Source: Mucidula mucida
Taxonomy: Eukaryota; Basidiomycota; Agaricomycetes; Agaricales; Physalacriaceae
Direction of reading: 5' to 3'
Length of the DNA: 64,000 bases
NCBI GenBank assembly: GCA_015501055.1
Contig: JADNYV010000139.1
Span: 1-64,000 of the forward strand
Each line of letters starts with the position of its first letter. The stretch's first letter is position 1. The notes beneath the pieces were generated by a model, which searched no databases, was not told the DNA's origin, and saw only the letters and a program-made list of their open reading frames with translations. The position numbers and the translations under genes are program-made. Of the stretch, positions 11,167 to 22,130 are shown piece after piece.

Positions 11167-11672
11167 TAGCGTGCCTTCTAGCCTACCGCATAGCACGAAA
11201 GAACCGCTAGCCGACTCTCATCTTAACGTCAACTACATTATTTTTGTTATGCATTGAGTTGTATTCTTTATTCCCTTCTGTCTAGAGTCAATCGTCGATG
11301 ACAAGCCTTCACCTGTACTTTATTACATCCGAACGGGTCTGCGTGCTTCAGGCATGAAGTTGTGGCCCGGACCTGATTGGTGGCCGGCCACGTAGGCGTA
11401 ACGCAGCTCAATTTCTGCCACCCCAATCAGAAACACAGCCCATGTTCCTAGACTCTATGCAATGCTTGTGTGGCGTAAAGCTAGTTCCGGCATTTCATAG
11501 GCCTCTGGACAGAGAATATATTTGGAGAAGCCTCCAGATCGAACACATGAGAACGGCATCGGAAACGGTCTTGTTTTCCAATTTCCGGCGCTTAATCGAG
11601 GTGATGCGTTATTGTTCTGATAGGATGCCCCCACATGCGCTGATCAGTACCCAGGTCCGTACTGCCTCTGAT
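11167..11672. other. Intergenic stretch
   Basis: No supported gene. The long frame from 11442 is probably untranslated leader of the next gene, because a TATA box lies inside it at 11673. Confidence 0.5.
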
Positions 11673-11680
11673 CTATATAA
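11673..11680 (+). promoter_or_regulatory. TATA box of the gene at 11826
   Basis: CTATATAA lies about 150 bases upstream of the chosen ATG at 11826. Its position argues against the upstream ATG at 11442 as the true start. Confidence 0.4.
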
Positions 11681-11825
11681 TAGCCGCATGTTAATGATTG
11701 TCTTGCTCTCTCCGCCATCTGAAGTCGTCGCTACACGACACAAGCATATCAGTTTCCCGAATTCGTCTGCCACGCCGCCTGCCTGTCGTATTACTTTCCA
11801 TCTATCGCCGCAGTTACCAATAGTA

Positions 11826-12461
11826 ATGAAGGTCGAGTACATCGACGACGTCGTGCCGCCAGCGCCACTGCCTACTACAGCTTTGGAAGCATCTCCATAT
11901 TTCGCCCCTCTAGGCTACCCGAATTCGACCTCATCCCATGCGCAGAGATGCATAGTATCCACTCGGGTGCTACGTTCCGCCACCAGACGGTCAACAGCAG
12001 CAAGTGTCTCCTCTCAGCCACCGCCACTTCCTCGCCCCAGCAGAGTCAGAAGGGTGAAGAAGGAGCCCTTGGCTCAGGCTGAACACACTGAATCCGCGCT
12101 TTCGCTTAACGGTCGGGAGCCACCCCCAGCCCATGGCAACTACGTTAGCCTGTGTTACCGCAGAAAGCCCGTCTTCGAGTTTCCGCCTGGGAACACGTAC
12201 ATGCTGGAGGAGAGGCTGCGGTTCAAGGCGCTTCAGGCTCGTCGACAAGCAGAACTTTTAGGCTTGAAACCTAGCTTGAAGAAAAGTCGAGGGCGAGATG
12301 ATACCAATGACGGAGTGAAAGAGAGACTAGTGAGAGGTAGGAAACGCGTGCGGTTTGGTGGCGGCAGTCTGGCGAAAAAGAGCAAGGTTGTGTCCGTCAA
12401 GCACGAGGACGCAGAGGACAGTGCGCTTTGGTTGAACATGCATGAGTTGAAGCTCTCTTGA
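11826..12461 (+). CDS. Basic hypothetical protein, probably nuclear
   Basis: A single-exon ORF. The frame is open from an ATG at 11442, but the TATA box at 11673 favours the ATG at 11826 (MKVEYIDDVVPPAP), giving 211 aa. The N-terminal half is Pro/Ser-rich. The centre has an aromatic/proline patch (CYRRKPVFEFPPGNTYMLEE) and a short helix rich in Arg/Ala (RLRFKALQARRQAELLG). The C-terminal half has basic clusters (SLKKSRGR, RGRKRVRFGG, KKSKVV) that could act as nuclear localisation signals. No family was recognised. Confidence 0.6.
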   Translation: MKVEYIDDVVPPAPLPTTALEASPYFAPLGYPNSTSSHAQRCIVSTRVLRSATRRSTAASVSSQPPPLPRPSRVRRVKKEPLAQAEHTESALSLNGREPPPAHGNYVSLCYRRKPVFEFPPGNTYMLEERLRFKALQARRQAELLGLKPSLKKSRGRDDTNDGVKERLVRGRKRVRFGGGSLAKKSKVVSVKHEDAEDSALWLNMHELKLS

Positions 12462-12626
12462 TAGCGGTCGAGTTCATATACACCTAAGTAAATGATTTGA
12501 CGATGGAGATTGATGAAGACAAAGATTTGTTGCCGCAATCCGATCCTTGTCGTCATGCATGTCGTGAAAACTGTTAAGATATTACACAGAAGAACAAAAA
12601 AGGCTCAGAAGAGGAGCTACAAGTCA

Positions 12627-12698
12627 TGCATTAGCGGGGAATCGAACCCCGAACGCGGCCATGGGAAGACCGCATGTTAACCATTACACCACTAATGC
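12627..12698 (-). tRNA. tRNA-Gly (anticodon CCC)
   Basis: The minus strand folds as a standard 72-nt tRNA. The acceptor stem GCATTAG pairs perfectly with CTAATGC, followed by discriminator A. The D-arm GTGGTGTAATGGTTAAC carries box A. The anticodon stem CGGTC/GGCCG holds a 7-base loop TTCCCAT with anticodon CCC. The T-arm CGGGGTTCGATTCCCCG carries box B. There is no intron. It reads glycine GGG codons. Confidence 0.93.
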
Positions 12699-12765
12699 AT
12701 TCCATAATTTTATTTTCACTGTTGTCCATCGGTCTCGACACAGTGAACAAGACTCGCTTTTGGGC

Positions 12766-13066
12766 TCATATCCACCGAAAAGCCAGATACACGGGTATGA
12801 TCAAAAACAAAGCCGCCGCTGCGCCTCCGAGTACCAATTCCTTCGGTCCAGCTTGTGGGGCGTCCCAGTCTTTCGTAGTGGAAGACAGGTCCGACGTGTC
12901 TACAGATCTCTTCAATGACAGCGGAAGATAAGAGAAAATAAAACAAACACACGAAACTCTTTGAAGAGCTGCTCTGCACCGGGTGTGATAAGTTCGATTG
13001 TATTGCTTTCTGAGGAGATCGTCAGAGTTGGAAAGTAGAATTCACTAAGGATGGACCTTCTGACAT
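12766..13066 (-). CDS. Small single-pass membrane protein (73 aa)
   Basis: Three exons on the minus strand: 13066-13046, 13009-12953 and 12909-12766, with a whole number of codons. The first intron is only 36 bases but has GT, a CTGAC branch point and AG. The product begins MSEGPSLKAIQSNL, has a Ser/Asp-rich middle, then DWDAPQAGPKE followed by one hydrophobic helix, LVLGGAAAALFLIIPVYLAF, and the short tail RWI. It is therefore a C-terminal membrane anchor, plausibly mitochondrial or ER. No family was recognised. Confidence 0.55.
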
Positions 13067-13664
13067 CGTATCACTAGCCGACACTAAGGCTTTCCTGGTT
13101 TAAAGGGTGGTGGTGGTGGTTCGTCGCCAAGGTCTGTGCTGTGCGGTGTAGACGAAAGTGGTCTGCGGTAGTACAGGGTAAGGCGTTTGAGTCCGAGAAG
13201 GCGGGGGGATACCGTATCTAATAATGGGAGCTAGGTCATCGGTGAACGAGGTTGCTTCACACGATCAATTTGGTATCCCCATGTCGCGTAGATTGCCAAC
13301 GTCAGCCAACGTTACTTACTACAAGATAGGTTTTGTACCGCTCTTCGCAGAATCGCGTCAATGCTCTCTCGTTACACCTACGGGAGTAACCCAGAGAAAG
13401 TATTACTTGCTCCACATGGGTGAGTATGAGTATGAGTATGAGTTGGGGCTAACACTCCTGTCACATTTATAGTTTCAGTCGTGCTCCGGCGCCCGTGTGA
13501 AGGAGGAAAGAAAACGTGTTAGTACTGTGCGCGTCTGTGGACATACGATCACAGTTTATACTCCCTCGCCTTCCACCTGGTACCGTGGTCATGCTTCATC
13601 GAAGCTATCGTCACTGCTCGCGGCATAGTTACCTGAAACGCCTGTTTGGACGCGGCACTCTCCA
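13067..13664. other. Unresolved stretch with possible small exons
   Basis: Minus-strand frames ending in GDEPPPPPFKPGKP (stop at 13084-13086) and a plus-strand 82-codon ORF (13224-13472) overlap here. Neither could be extended into a convincing gene. A GTATGA-type microsatellite lies at about 13423-13442. Confidence 0.35.
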
Positions 13665-13953
13665 TCAGATGACCACGCCTTGAATGAGCGAAATCATCAA
13701 CTCCATTGCCCGGGACCAATTGAACCATTTGGCGTACAGATTTCCTGGCGATGTTAAAGGCTCTCTGATTCGGTTGAAGGAATCGTGTTTGACTACGAAA
13801 GGATAGCGCTGTAAGTAGATTCGGTGTCAGCGCGTACGCTGACTGCTTGATTGGTACAGTGATCATCTTACGGGTGAGGCGATGTAGACGAGCAGCAGGG
13901 TACTGTAGCAGGACTACTAGTAGGTGCGGTTCACGTTCCTCTGATGAAGCCAT
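13665..13953 (-). CDS. Small hypothetical protein, two exons
   Basis: ATG at 13953 (MASSEEREPHLLVVLLQ). A strong GTAAGA donor follows the codons for LHRLT, and an intron with CTGAC and a CGTAG acceptor joins to KHDSFNRIREPLTSPGNLYA, ending GVVI and TGA at 13665-13667, about 69 aa. The unspliced frame is also open (134 codons, to 13549), so the spliced model is a choice made because its second exon looks more protein-like. No family was recognised. It is divergent from the kinase at 14160. Confidence 0.4.
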
Positions 13954-14159
13954 GTGGCGACTGGATTGAATACAATACTTGGGGCCACTATGCTGTGTAG
14001 GGCGCTTCTTCTAATACGTACGGAGGCACGTACGCTTAGAAGCGGTGCCAATTGCTGTTGTCATCTTCCTATCATGCCGCGGGAAGGCGCTGCATATACA
14101 TCAATGCTCTCTCCTCAAATCATCTTGCGCTCAGACACTACACGCCAGTGCCAGTGTCT

Positions 14160-16213
14160 ATGAACGCCTCTCAGCGATGGGCTCAACTCAGAAGTACCAA
14201 TCGTCAAACAATTCAGGCCATCCTAGGGCTATCTGCTCCGTGGCGAGGTATCGATAAGGTATCGGAGAACCTTGCAGATGCAGTGATGGACGAGCTGCAG
14301 TCGGTACGTGTTTGAGCACATCTCAATTCGTCTGCTGATGCCGCAATAGGAGCTGGACCTCATGCCTGCGTCAGACCATGAGTATCGCAGGACGTGCATC
14401 AAGTGCCTTAGCGCACTAAGCAAGAGATACAATGCATTACCTTCCCGACTTTACATCCCGGTGTCATCTCTCGAGATATACGACGACGTGAGCTATTCCG
14501 GAGGTGCATTCTCGGTGAGCATGGTTTGTTCTGGTTAGTTAGGGACGCCAGAGCTGATGAGGACTCAAGGATATTTATCGCGGCACATTGCAAGAATACG
14601 GCGCGGTGTGTCTGAAGATTCTGCGAACGCATACGCAGGGAAGGCTGCGTGCGGAACAAGTCGTAAGAGTAAGGAAAATGTTGCTGCCCATTTCTTTAAC
14701 GCTAACTATTATGTGCTTCATAGGCATTCTGTCAAGAAGCTCTAATCTGGAGGCAAGTCCGGCATGAGAGCATTCTCCCATTTCTGGGGGTGACCCAATT
14801 CGTACCGTGGCGCCTATGCTTGATCTCCCCGTGGATGGATAATGGGAACATCATGACCTTTCTACAGAAAAACCCCCTCCATAATCGCCTAGGATGTGTA
14901 CGCTCCTTTTACTTCCTGCTATGCCTCGCATACTAATTTACATTATTTAGGTCTGGGACGTTGCCGCAGGGATGCAGTATTTACACAGTCTGGATCCGTG
15001 TATAATCCACAAAGACATTCGAGGCGTACGTCACAATATCTCGCAGTTATCGAAACACGTTAACGAGTGTTCTCTGTAGGCAAATATCCTCGTCGGAGAC
15101 GATCTTCACTGTTACCTCGCCGACTTTGGCATAAGCCTCGTTCTTGAAAAGACCGAAATGCCAGGCTCTTCGTGGCGTGGCCGAGGAAATATCCGATGGC
15201 TTGCCCCAGAAATCGTGTTCGATCCAGAGTCCGACCCCAGCCTTCTTCGAGAGGTAGACTTGTATTCGTTTGGTTGTACCATCATCGAAGTATGTAGCTG
15301 CCTTTTATCGGTTGTTGATTCCATCTTCTGAACACTGTATAGATCTACACGGGTCGGCCACCTCACGCGGACTTGCGCAATGATGCAGCGGTGATCAACC
15401 GATTAGCATTAGGAAAGGTTCATTCGCAGCCCGCACCGCATATCCTGCGACCGGATCTTTGGAATATGGTTGTAATCCACTGCATCTCCCCATCACCACA
15501 AAAGCGGCCGGCAGCAGGCGCGATACTTGACGCATTGTTGCGATTAGACTTGGAGTATCTGAACCAGTATCGAGCGGCGAGGTACCGCGGCGCAGCATTG
15601 GCGGATTCGCCGACTCTAAAGCAATACATCCATAGTCTTTCGCGCTCACCCTCGCCGCCGATGTCCATGTCGCTGTCCTCGACATTCGTGGCTTTCAACA
15701 TCGTCCCGGTTAATCATTCCAGAATGTTGGAGGCAGCACCAACAAACGATAATTCTAGAATGGCCCACGAGAGCGACGCGAAGTCAGAAGAGGATGCATA
15801 TTTGCGAACGCTTCGGGCGTCGTGTATCGGTGAGTAGTGTCTCTTCTTGCCATACTTGTGACTAAGCTTGCCCAGCGAGTTATCCATCCCAAAATACGCC
15901 TTGGCATTACGATGATACCTTCGAAGAGAGGCCCAGCACCCCCATGTTGGATCGCGAACCCAGTCCTTTCGATACACCGCCCAGCCAGTTCCTTTCTACT
16001 CCGGAAAAATATGACTTGCACGATTTTGACCAAATGGTATCTTGGCCATCATCCGCCGCTTCGGGGTCTGCGCGTTGTATGGACGAAGAACCCATCTTCG
16101 ACGGTGTTCCTGATATTGTGGGAGTATCGGACTACAACGATGTGGAAAGGTCATACGTTCAGCCCAACTTTAGTCACGACACACAGTACTATTATAGTCC
16201 TGCCACGTACTGA
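14160..16213 (+). CDS. TKL-type protein kinase (intact copy)
   Basis: Eight exons (14160-14303, 14350-14514, 14570-14668, 14724-14897, 14951-15025, 15080-15289, 15343-15829, 15876-16213) sum to 564 codons including stop. The order is a linker segment, YSGGAFSDIYRG (glycine loop), AVCLKILR (ATP lysine), FCQEALIWRQVRHESILPFL (helix C), LCLISPWMDNGNI (hinge), PCIIHKDIRGANILV (catalytic loop with HKD), LADFGISLV (DFG), GNIRWLAPE (APE) and DLYSFGCTIIEIYTGRPPH. All catalytic residues are present. The 130-residue tail is Ser/Pro/Asp-rich with an acidic, Tyr-rich end. It belongs to the TKL kinases expanded in agaricomycetes. The substrate is unknown. An ATG at 14052 in the same frame is an alternative start. 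Confidence 0.88.
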
Positions 16214-16273
16214 TACATGTAAAATCGCGTTGCGGTAGGACTACACGTAGAAAAACACGTACATGTTGTTCAG

Positions 16274-18356
16274 TCAAGCAATGAAAAGCAAATCTGTATC
16301 CATAGGATGTGAACTAGACAACTAACGAGCTAAGGTCAGCAGAACGGACAACTCGAAGGAAGGCTGCGAGTACCTGAGGCTTCTGGCTGTACTCCTTCGC
16401 CAGAATGTCCCGAATGCTGTTCAAAAGTTGCATATAGCTTTGATTCGGATTCTGTGTAAGCACAGTCACAAAAGCCTGCCGCATGTAAATCAGGTTTTGT
16501 CAATTCACGAAGATGAAGATGGATGGCGACTTACATAACTCATTGCCCCAGTAGCGCGCCCAGCTTCTTGGGTATCAGCACTTGTCTGCGAGTCCTTGCA
16601 TCCACTCCAGGAGATCACATCGGCGGGGCTCGTCTTCGTTGCCCTAGTGTATTCCTCTGCCTCCTTGCTTTCGCCTGCCCCTGTAACCGTCTTGAAGATG
16701 CCCATCGCAGATTGAAACATTCCGCCGGTATCTCCTCGAGCATACGACGAAACTGCAGAGAGAAGGCCTTCTCCCGCTTCGGCTATGAGGTTGGGTTCTT
16801 TGATTTTGCCTTCGGTCGAGTACTTGATCGTCGTCAGGACTAGGCAAGGATAGGCGGGAAGGAAAGAAGATATGGACGTACAACGTAAGGTAAATCTGTG
16901 GCAGTCGTCTATCAAAACAGCTGATGAAGTGACAGCGTCTCAAGCTCTCACCTAGGGCGGTCGCCGAATGGCATGACTGTTACATAGCGTAAGTACGAAA
17001 CGTTGATAAGACTCCAGATGCAGAACCGATGATAACACATACGTCGAATATGGCTGTAAGACGGCAACCTGCCGGTAATGGCTTGACCAGAATGTCATGG
17101 AGGTCCTGCAAGTATAATTCAATTCCGAGGTTTTCCTCCCCTCTGCTTTGACACCCACGTCGTCGACAATATGACCGCTCTCTTGGAAGTCGACCTATTG
17201 ATGGGAACCAATATGAAGATGGATTCAAGGTATATGAAGTGGCCCACGTACAGGATAGATCACTGGCGAAGATCATGAGTTTAGATAGCACTACATCTCG
17301 AATGAAATGGACCAAACCTTCGTCATATCCATCAGCTTCATCGCCGTTCGTGTCTTCCACGTTTCCGCCATGACCAGAATCTGTTCGCAATTAGCTGGTC
17401 AGAAATGTACCCCAGAGGCAAGAACACTGACAGTGAAAAAATAACGAGTCGTTGGGCTGCGCATCCCGCACGAGCCACTGCATCGCGTTGATCTGTGAAG
17501 GCATCCTCAGCCCTCGAAAGGATACAGAAAACAAGGGGTATACTACCATGTTTTGCCTGGTTGGAATGCGAACGGGGTCTCGAGAATCGTCGGTGAGCAT
17601 TACAATATCGTCTGGTTGGTACCCATATTGTTCTGTAATTCGCGCCGTTGGGGCTCAACTCATCAGGGGACAACACAGTAAGGGTTACATACGACAGATA
17701 AACCTTTTCATGTTATGCGCATCGTTGATACACCCGCCTAGCTCGGCATCCTGGCCAATGTAGTTGATCCCGATCTATGATGAGGACGATTAGTAGTGGC
17801 GTAGTTCGAGTTTAAAGGCATGCCTACACATAGAGCCTTCTTCCTCCCCGTACACTGCGAGTACTGAAAGTAAGGTCGTTTCTGCGAGTAGTCAGCTCCT
17901 TCTATTGTTGGACCGTATTGCTGCTGTTCGGCGGGAGGACGAGGGGGATCATCTTGTCCCCTACAGCACAGGGCATAAGTTAGAAGAAGACGAAATGGAA
18001 GTCGACAAACCATGACGCGTTTCCATAACCACGATATTGCTGGGGCGGAGGGGGACCCGGTGGTGGTGCGTAGCCATACCCTTCGTTGCCGGCGTAGTAT
18101 GCGCTGGCGAACGAAAGATAAGTCAGCATTACAGCGTATCGTATCCAGTACAATCGCATATACTTGAAGTCAGAGGGAGGCGGACCAGGCGGTGGAGGGT
18201 AACCTGGATTATATTGACCGCTTCAAGGCGTTGCTCAGTAGCGAATGCTCACTCAAACGACATATGCTTACGATCCAGGATAGCTACGATATTCAAAACG
18301 CTGAATGTGAAGCACAAGCGCAGCACTCACCCAGGATTGTAGTCGCTATTCCACAT
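16274..18356 (-). CDS. Metacaspase (type I, C14B cysteine peptidase)
   Basis: An arginine/lysine-specific caspase-like peptidase of fungal stress and cell-death pathways. The N-terminus is a Gly/Pro/Tyr-rich prodomain ([42 protein letters not shown]). The p20 part follows: [63 protein letters not shown], catalytic His in SGHGG, and catalytic Cys in FDSCHSA. The p10 part runs from [11 protein letters not shown] to [18 protein letters not shown] and TGA (16274-16276). About 17 exons are needed. Three are tiny: 12 nt (18272-18283), 11 nt (17252-17262) and 14 nt (16882-16895). An in-frame ATG at 18452 would add 32 residues encoded across a poly-C run. Confidence 0.88.
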
Positions 18357-18372
18357 CGTCGCGTTATCGATT

Positions 18373-18393
18373 GGGGGGGGGGGGGGGGGGGGG
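18373..18393 (-). repeat. 21-base poly-C (poly-G on plus) tract at the metacaspase 5' end
   Basis: An uninterrupted run of 21 identical bases lies between two in-frame ATGs of the metacaspase gene (18452 and 18356). At this length it would encode seven prolines, or be 5' leader if the downstream ATG is used. Confidence 0.8.
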
Positions 18394-18456
18394 TCGACTC
18401 GGAGATGATGGTCAGTGTAAGAAGCTAGCGGACTGCTTGGCGTTGTACGCATGACG

Positions 18457-19033
18457 GGTCCCGGTGTACTCCGGTACTACTAAAGGTTGATGGACAAGAT
18501 CCTCCATGACTAATATCATCGGGGTAGGCGTGTTCCCACGTGTGGTAGATATTGATAGCTTGAGCTTTTTTTGCCAGCCATCCAACCCTACCTGGCAACG
18601 AGCGATATATATATTCAGGCGGTAGGAGTTTCTAGTGGGAAATCATCTGGTACAGATGGCTGAGAAACCGACGAGATGAAGGCGAGAAGATGATGCGCCA
18701 CACTCCCGACCTGGACACGGAAGTCCAGATGCCTTGGCAAAGAAGCATGCACGCGTAAGCTCCTGCATTCTTTGTATGAACTGTGAGCGCTAGCCGGTTC
18801 CTATCGTTGTCGTAAGAAACCTCGCCGATGGCGTTCATGATCAAGTGTGGCACGGGGAGATTCTTCAAAGAAGTTAGTTAGAAGTGACATGTACCAATAT
18901 AGATGGTAGGATACAAGCAAGTAATCATACTACAACATCTCTGCTCCTTCGTGCTCGTCGAATAAGCCCCAAGCAGAGTGGCAAAGCCGGAGTCACATCC
19001 CTTAGCTGAGGGCGCCGATATCCTTGGGATGCT
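18457..19033. other. Intergenic, metacaspase promoter side
   Basis: No supported gene. An alternating TATATATAT run at about 18605-18614 could serve as the metacaspase TATA element. Minus-strand frames near 18632-18868 look random. Confidence 0.4.
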
Positions 19034-20406
19034 CTATATCAGAGGGGACTCCGAGGTCGAAGACAGTTCATGTCTCGTTGTACTGTGCCTATGGACGAGG
19101 GAGGCCCCACAACTCTTGCATAGCGCAGACAATTCGTGTCTCTCCGTCATTCCAATATCGTCATATTGCCGATTTCGAGTCTCCAACGTAGCCTCATTAG
19201 TCGACTGAATGCTGTCAAGTCGTACGGAGAACCGAGGTCGAGCGGCGAAGTGCATCGTGGTGAGCCCGTCATCTACACTCCATGATATGTCTGGACGAGC
19301 GTGTCCTGAAACGACACGGGCGACGATGAGCGTAGGTGCAAAGGACTGTCTGTGCAAGATCAGTGAACGGCAGTTGATAGACAAAGACAACGATGCGTAC
19401 AGTCACTGTGTCCAATAAAGCCTTGGGATAGAAGCTGCTGGAGTCATCCTGGGCAAGGAAAGGAAGGAAGATGATAAGGACAACCATGTACAACGCCGCA
19501 GATTCCACGAGTATCTCAATGACACCGTTGTAAGACGAGCCGAAGCGACCAGTCCGATGACGGAGGATCCGATAGACGATAAACATGGTGCAGTACGCCG
19601 TTGTGGCAAGCGATGTCGAGTAGTATAAGATCCCCCAGTTGACGCCCTTGCCCCAAATCTTTTGGTCTGTTGAATATTTGTCTGTGGCAATATGGTATAC
19701 GAAGAACCCGTCGAATACTGTAAACATGATAAGACGAAAAAAGATCGAAAAACAGGTGCGCTACTCACCAGTACCGCAGAAGGTCAGAATCGCTGGCAGG
19801 GCGACCCATATCCATTCCTGACCCCATATGACCCAACACCTCCAGATCTGGGCCGCGAATTAGAGGATCTGGTACTAACGACGAGAAAAGACCGCACCAG
19901 AACACAGTCCGCTATGAAAACATTGATCCCAGTCGCTGCGCCCGAAATCGCCCATAGAACCGTATTGTCGCGAAAGCCAAACGCGTAGTATCCCGTCCCT
20001 CCGGACCGTCGCAGAAGCATTATTGGAGAGCTTGTCCACGACCATCGTACCGCGAGATTCAACGTCGCCAAAGCGAACATGAAAACAACAGGTAGCCCCA
20101 TGGTCAATGCCTGCGAGCGCGTCATGGGGATTGCGGGATGTAAAACTGGTCGGTGGATAATGAGGCTAGGCACATAGAGAGAGAGAGAGATAGAGAGAGG
20201 TCACGTACATGTCCTCCACAGCGTTATGGACACCACAGCGGTATATATTCCTTCCGCCGATTAGATTGCAGAAGGCGACGCGGATTTCGATAAAAAAAAT
20301 ACGCACCATGTGTCAAAGCCTCCAAGATGACGCCGTTTAGATACGCGCTGAGGAGGTCGATGACCACAACATCGCCTAAATCGCCTGTGTAATCGGGCGC
20401 GGACAT
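19034..20406 (-). CDS. Multi-pass membrane protein, agaricomycete receptor-like family
   Basis: Start at 20406 (MSAPDYTGDLGDVVVIDLL). Spliced pieces give successive hydrophobic helices: YLNGVILEALTHG/IYTAVVSITLW, ALTMGLPVVFMFALATLNLA, FRDNTVLWAISGAATGINVF, RCWVIWGQEWIWVALPAILTF, WGILYYSTSLATTAYCTMFI, YNGVIEILVESAALYMVVLI and, after an intron, SFAPTLIVARVVSGHARPDI. That is about seven membrane spans with an outside N-terminus. The cytoplasmic tail (about 85 residues, Ser/Thr/His-rich) ends at the stop at 19034. The GIYT...LW, YRILRHR and APTLIVARV motifs are typical of a large agaricomycete membrane family of unknown ligand. Confidence 0.78.
20177..20200 (+). repeat. GA microsatellite
   Basis: A run of GAGAGA with one ATA interruption, inside an intron of the minus-strand membrane protein gene, where it forms the polypyrimidine stretch. 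Confidence 0.7.
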
Positions 20407-20847
20407 TCCAGCATTGGGGAGGAGGATGAACAAGGGATGGTGGCGGAAGAAAACCCGAAGCCCCCGGGTAGACTTCTGACCAAGATATGAAATTCAAGGG
20501 AGGAAGGAAGTCGATACACATGCGTCGGGTCGCATTAGGCTCGCAGATCAAAGTCGAAGACACATAAGTCCTAGTGTCCAATAGGTTTTTTGACAAGCAG
20601 GAGAAATAAGTAAACACCGTTTGTATGTAGCGAGCTCATGAACATGAAATAAACGAAAACGTTGACTCATCGTGGACTCAAGTACAGCGAGACCGGCGTT
20701 ATGCCCACCAAAGTTCGCAGTAGTCATCAGAGAGACAGTTGCTGGTTGAAGAGACGATGATGGCCGTTGCAGAGACAGGTCAAGTGCCGGTGGCGATCGA
20801 CGCGGCTCGATCAAAATTCCAGACTCTGCATTGAACGCTCATCAACC
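20407..20847. other. Shared divergent promoter region
   Basis: No supported gene. It lies between the divergent starts of the membrane protein (20406, minus) and the Sus1-like gene (20848, plus). Minus-strand ORFs here carry no family signal. Confidence 0.45.
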
Positions 20848-21251
20848 ATGAACGACAACGAGGTTCTCTTCCAACGAACTGTTGACCGCCTTGTGAGGAC
20901 AGGCGAATGGGAGAGGTATAGACTTTATTACGTTCCCACGTGTTGAAGCGAATCTAGGACTTTTGTCCGTAGGCTTAAAACAAAGCTAATGTGCCTGCTC
21001 GACGAAAGTGGCTGGTCGAGGCAAATGCAGGAGAATGGAAGAGAGATTGCTCCACACGCCGCGACTTCCGAGTCCAACATGCCCACGATTCTGGAGCTGT
21101 GCGACCGCATGTCTACAGACGCTCACAGTAAGTGGGTTTGCTTTCCTACTTGATGGATCTGATGCAGTACCGCTTAGGGATACTTCTGAAAGACGTTCGA
21201 GAAAACATTAACGCACTTTTGCGAGAGGCTCTCCAGAGAAACTATTCATAG
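20848..21251 (+). CDS. Sus1/ENY2-like transcription and mRNA export factor
   Basis: Exons 20848-20915, 20973-21127 and 21193-21251 sum to 94 codons (93 aa), the usual size for this family. The order matches ENY2/Sus1: RTVDRLVRTGEWERLKTKL, LLDESGWSRQMQENGREIA, TILELCDRM, then VRENINALLREALQRN. In other fungi the family links the SAGA deubiquitinase module to the TREX-2 export complex at the nuclear pore. The last acceptor (21191-21192) was chosen because it keeps the VRENINALL helix in frame. The more upstream AG would give a different, shorter C-terminus. Identity is inferred from pattern and size. Confidence 0.68.
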
Positions 21252-22130
21252 CGCTTGTAACCTTACCTGACGTGGAAATACCACTACATGGCGTGCATAT
21301 GGCATGAATTGCTTTGTCTTTGACAGCTTTCGCATAATTCACAACGCCTCCTTGGACTCGAACGTGAGCCGTGAATTACATCAGGCTTACTCTGTGCTAC
21401 CGCCGATCGTTCTCGATAGCACCGCGTACCACAGACGTTGCCGTAGACCTAGTACCACCACCACCATGACATCTAACCCATCAAGTACTTCTTGTCTTTT
21501 ACTGAAGCTACAAAGCTAGAATGCCAGAAGGTATGTTTTCCCTAAACAGCTCTACCGCCGCCCTATTTAGACAACGCCACGATCGAATCAATCACTTCCG
21601 GCGCAGGTCGATTGTTCAAAAGAATTTAGCCAAACCGTGTGCGTGCGTTCCGAGTGTTCTTTTGGCGTCCATGATGAAGGCCGAGTAAAGGCGTACAGAA
21701 GGCGTATTGGAATTTGGCTGGCCTTAATTCAATAACCACCAGGCTACCACAGCGAGCGGGGGATACGGGCCGATGATCCGCACTTTACCTCGCGATATGA
21801 TCATCCCGCCACAGCGCTTTCTCATATTAATCGCCAACGACATCCCGCCCTCTCCCCATTATGGATGCCCTGAACTAGAGCGGGTGTCTTTATAGGCTGA
21901 CGCCTTCGAAAGCTTGATAAGAAGATACGACCCTCACCCCAGAGTAAGTGTTCAGCAGGTGTTCAGCAAAATCGATATCTACGCCAGTCCGCGATGTACG
22001 ATGCAGGCACGTTTAGCGTAATTCTGTCCCGGCCATCACATGGCGAACGAGAAGCCTGGCCACGTTGATGACCCTGAGAGCAGTCTTCTTCCGCTTGCCC
22101 TGTTTACTCAAAGCCGCTCTCTGGTCAACC
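21252..22130. other. Intergenic region with possible small exons
   Basis: A frame near 21490-21690 (TEATKLECQK, a GTATG...TTAG intron, then SLPAQVDCSKEF) looks protein-like. However, it has an in-frame stop immediately upstream and no start, so no gene is called. The rest holds nothing recognisable. Confidence 0.4.

Noticed and set aside
11442..11825. Upstream extension of the protein at 11826
   Set aside because: A TATA box lies within it at 11673 and the extra segment has no protein-like features, so the later ATG was preferred.
13084..13640. A minus-strand gene ending GDEPPPPPFKPGKP
   Set aside because: Two competing frames are open over the same bases and no consistent start and splice pattern was found.
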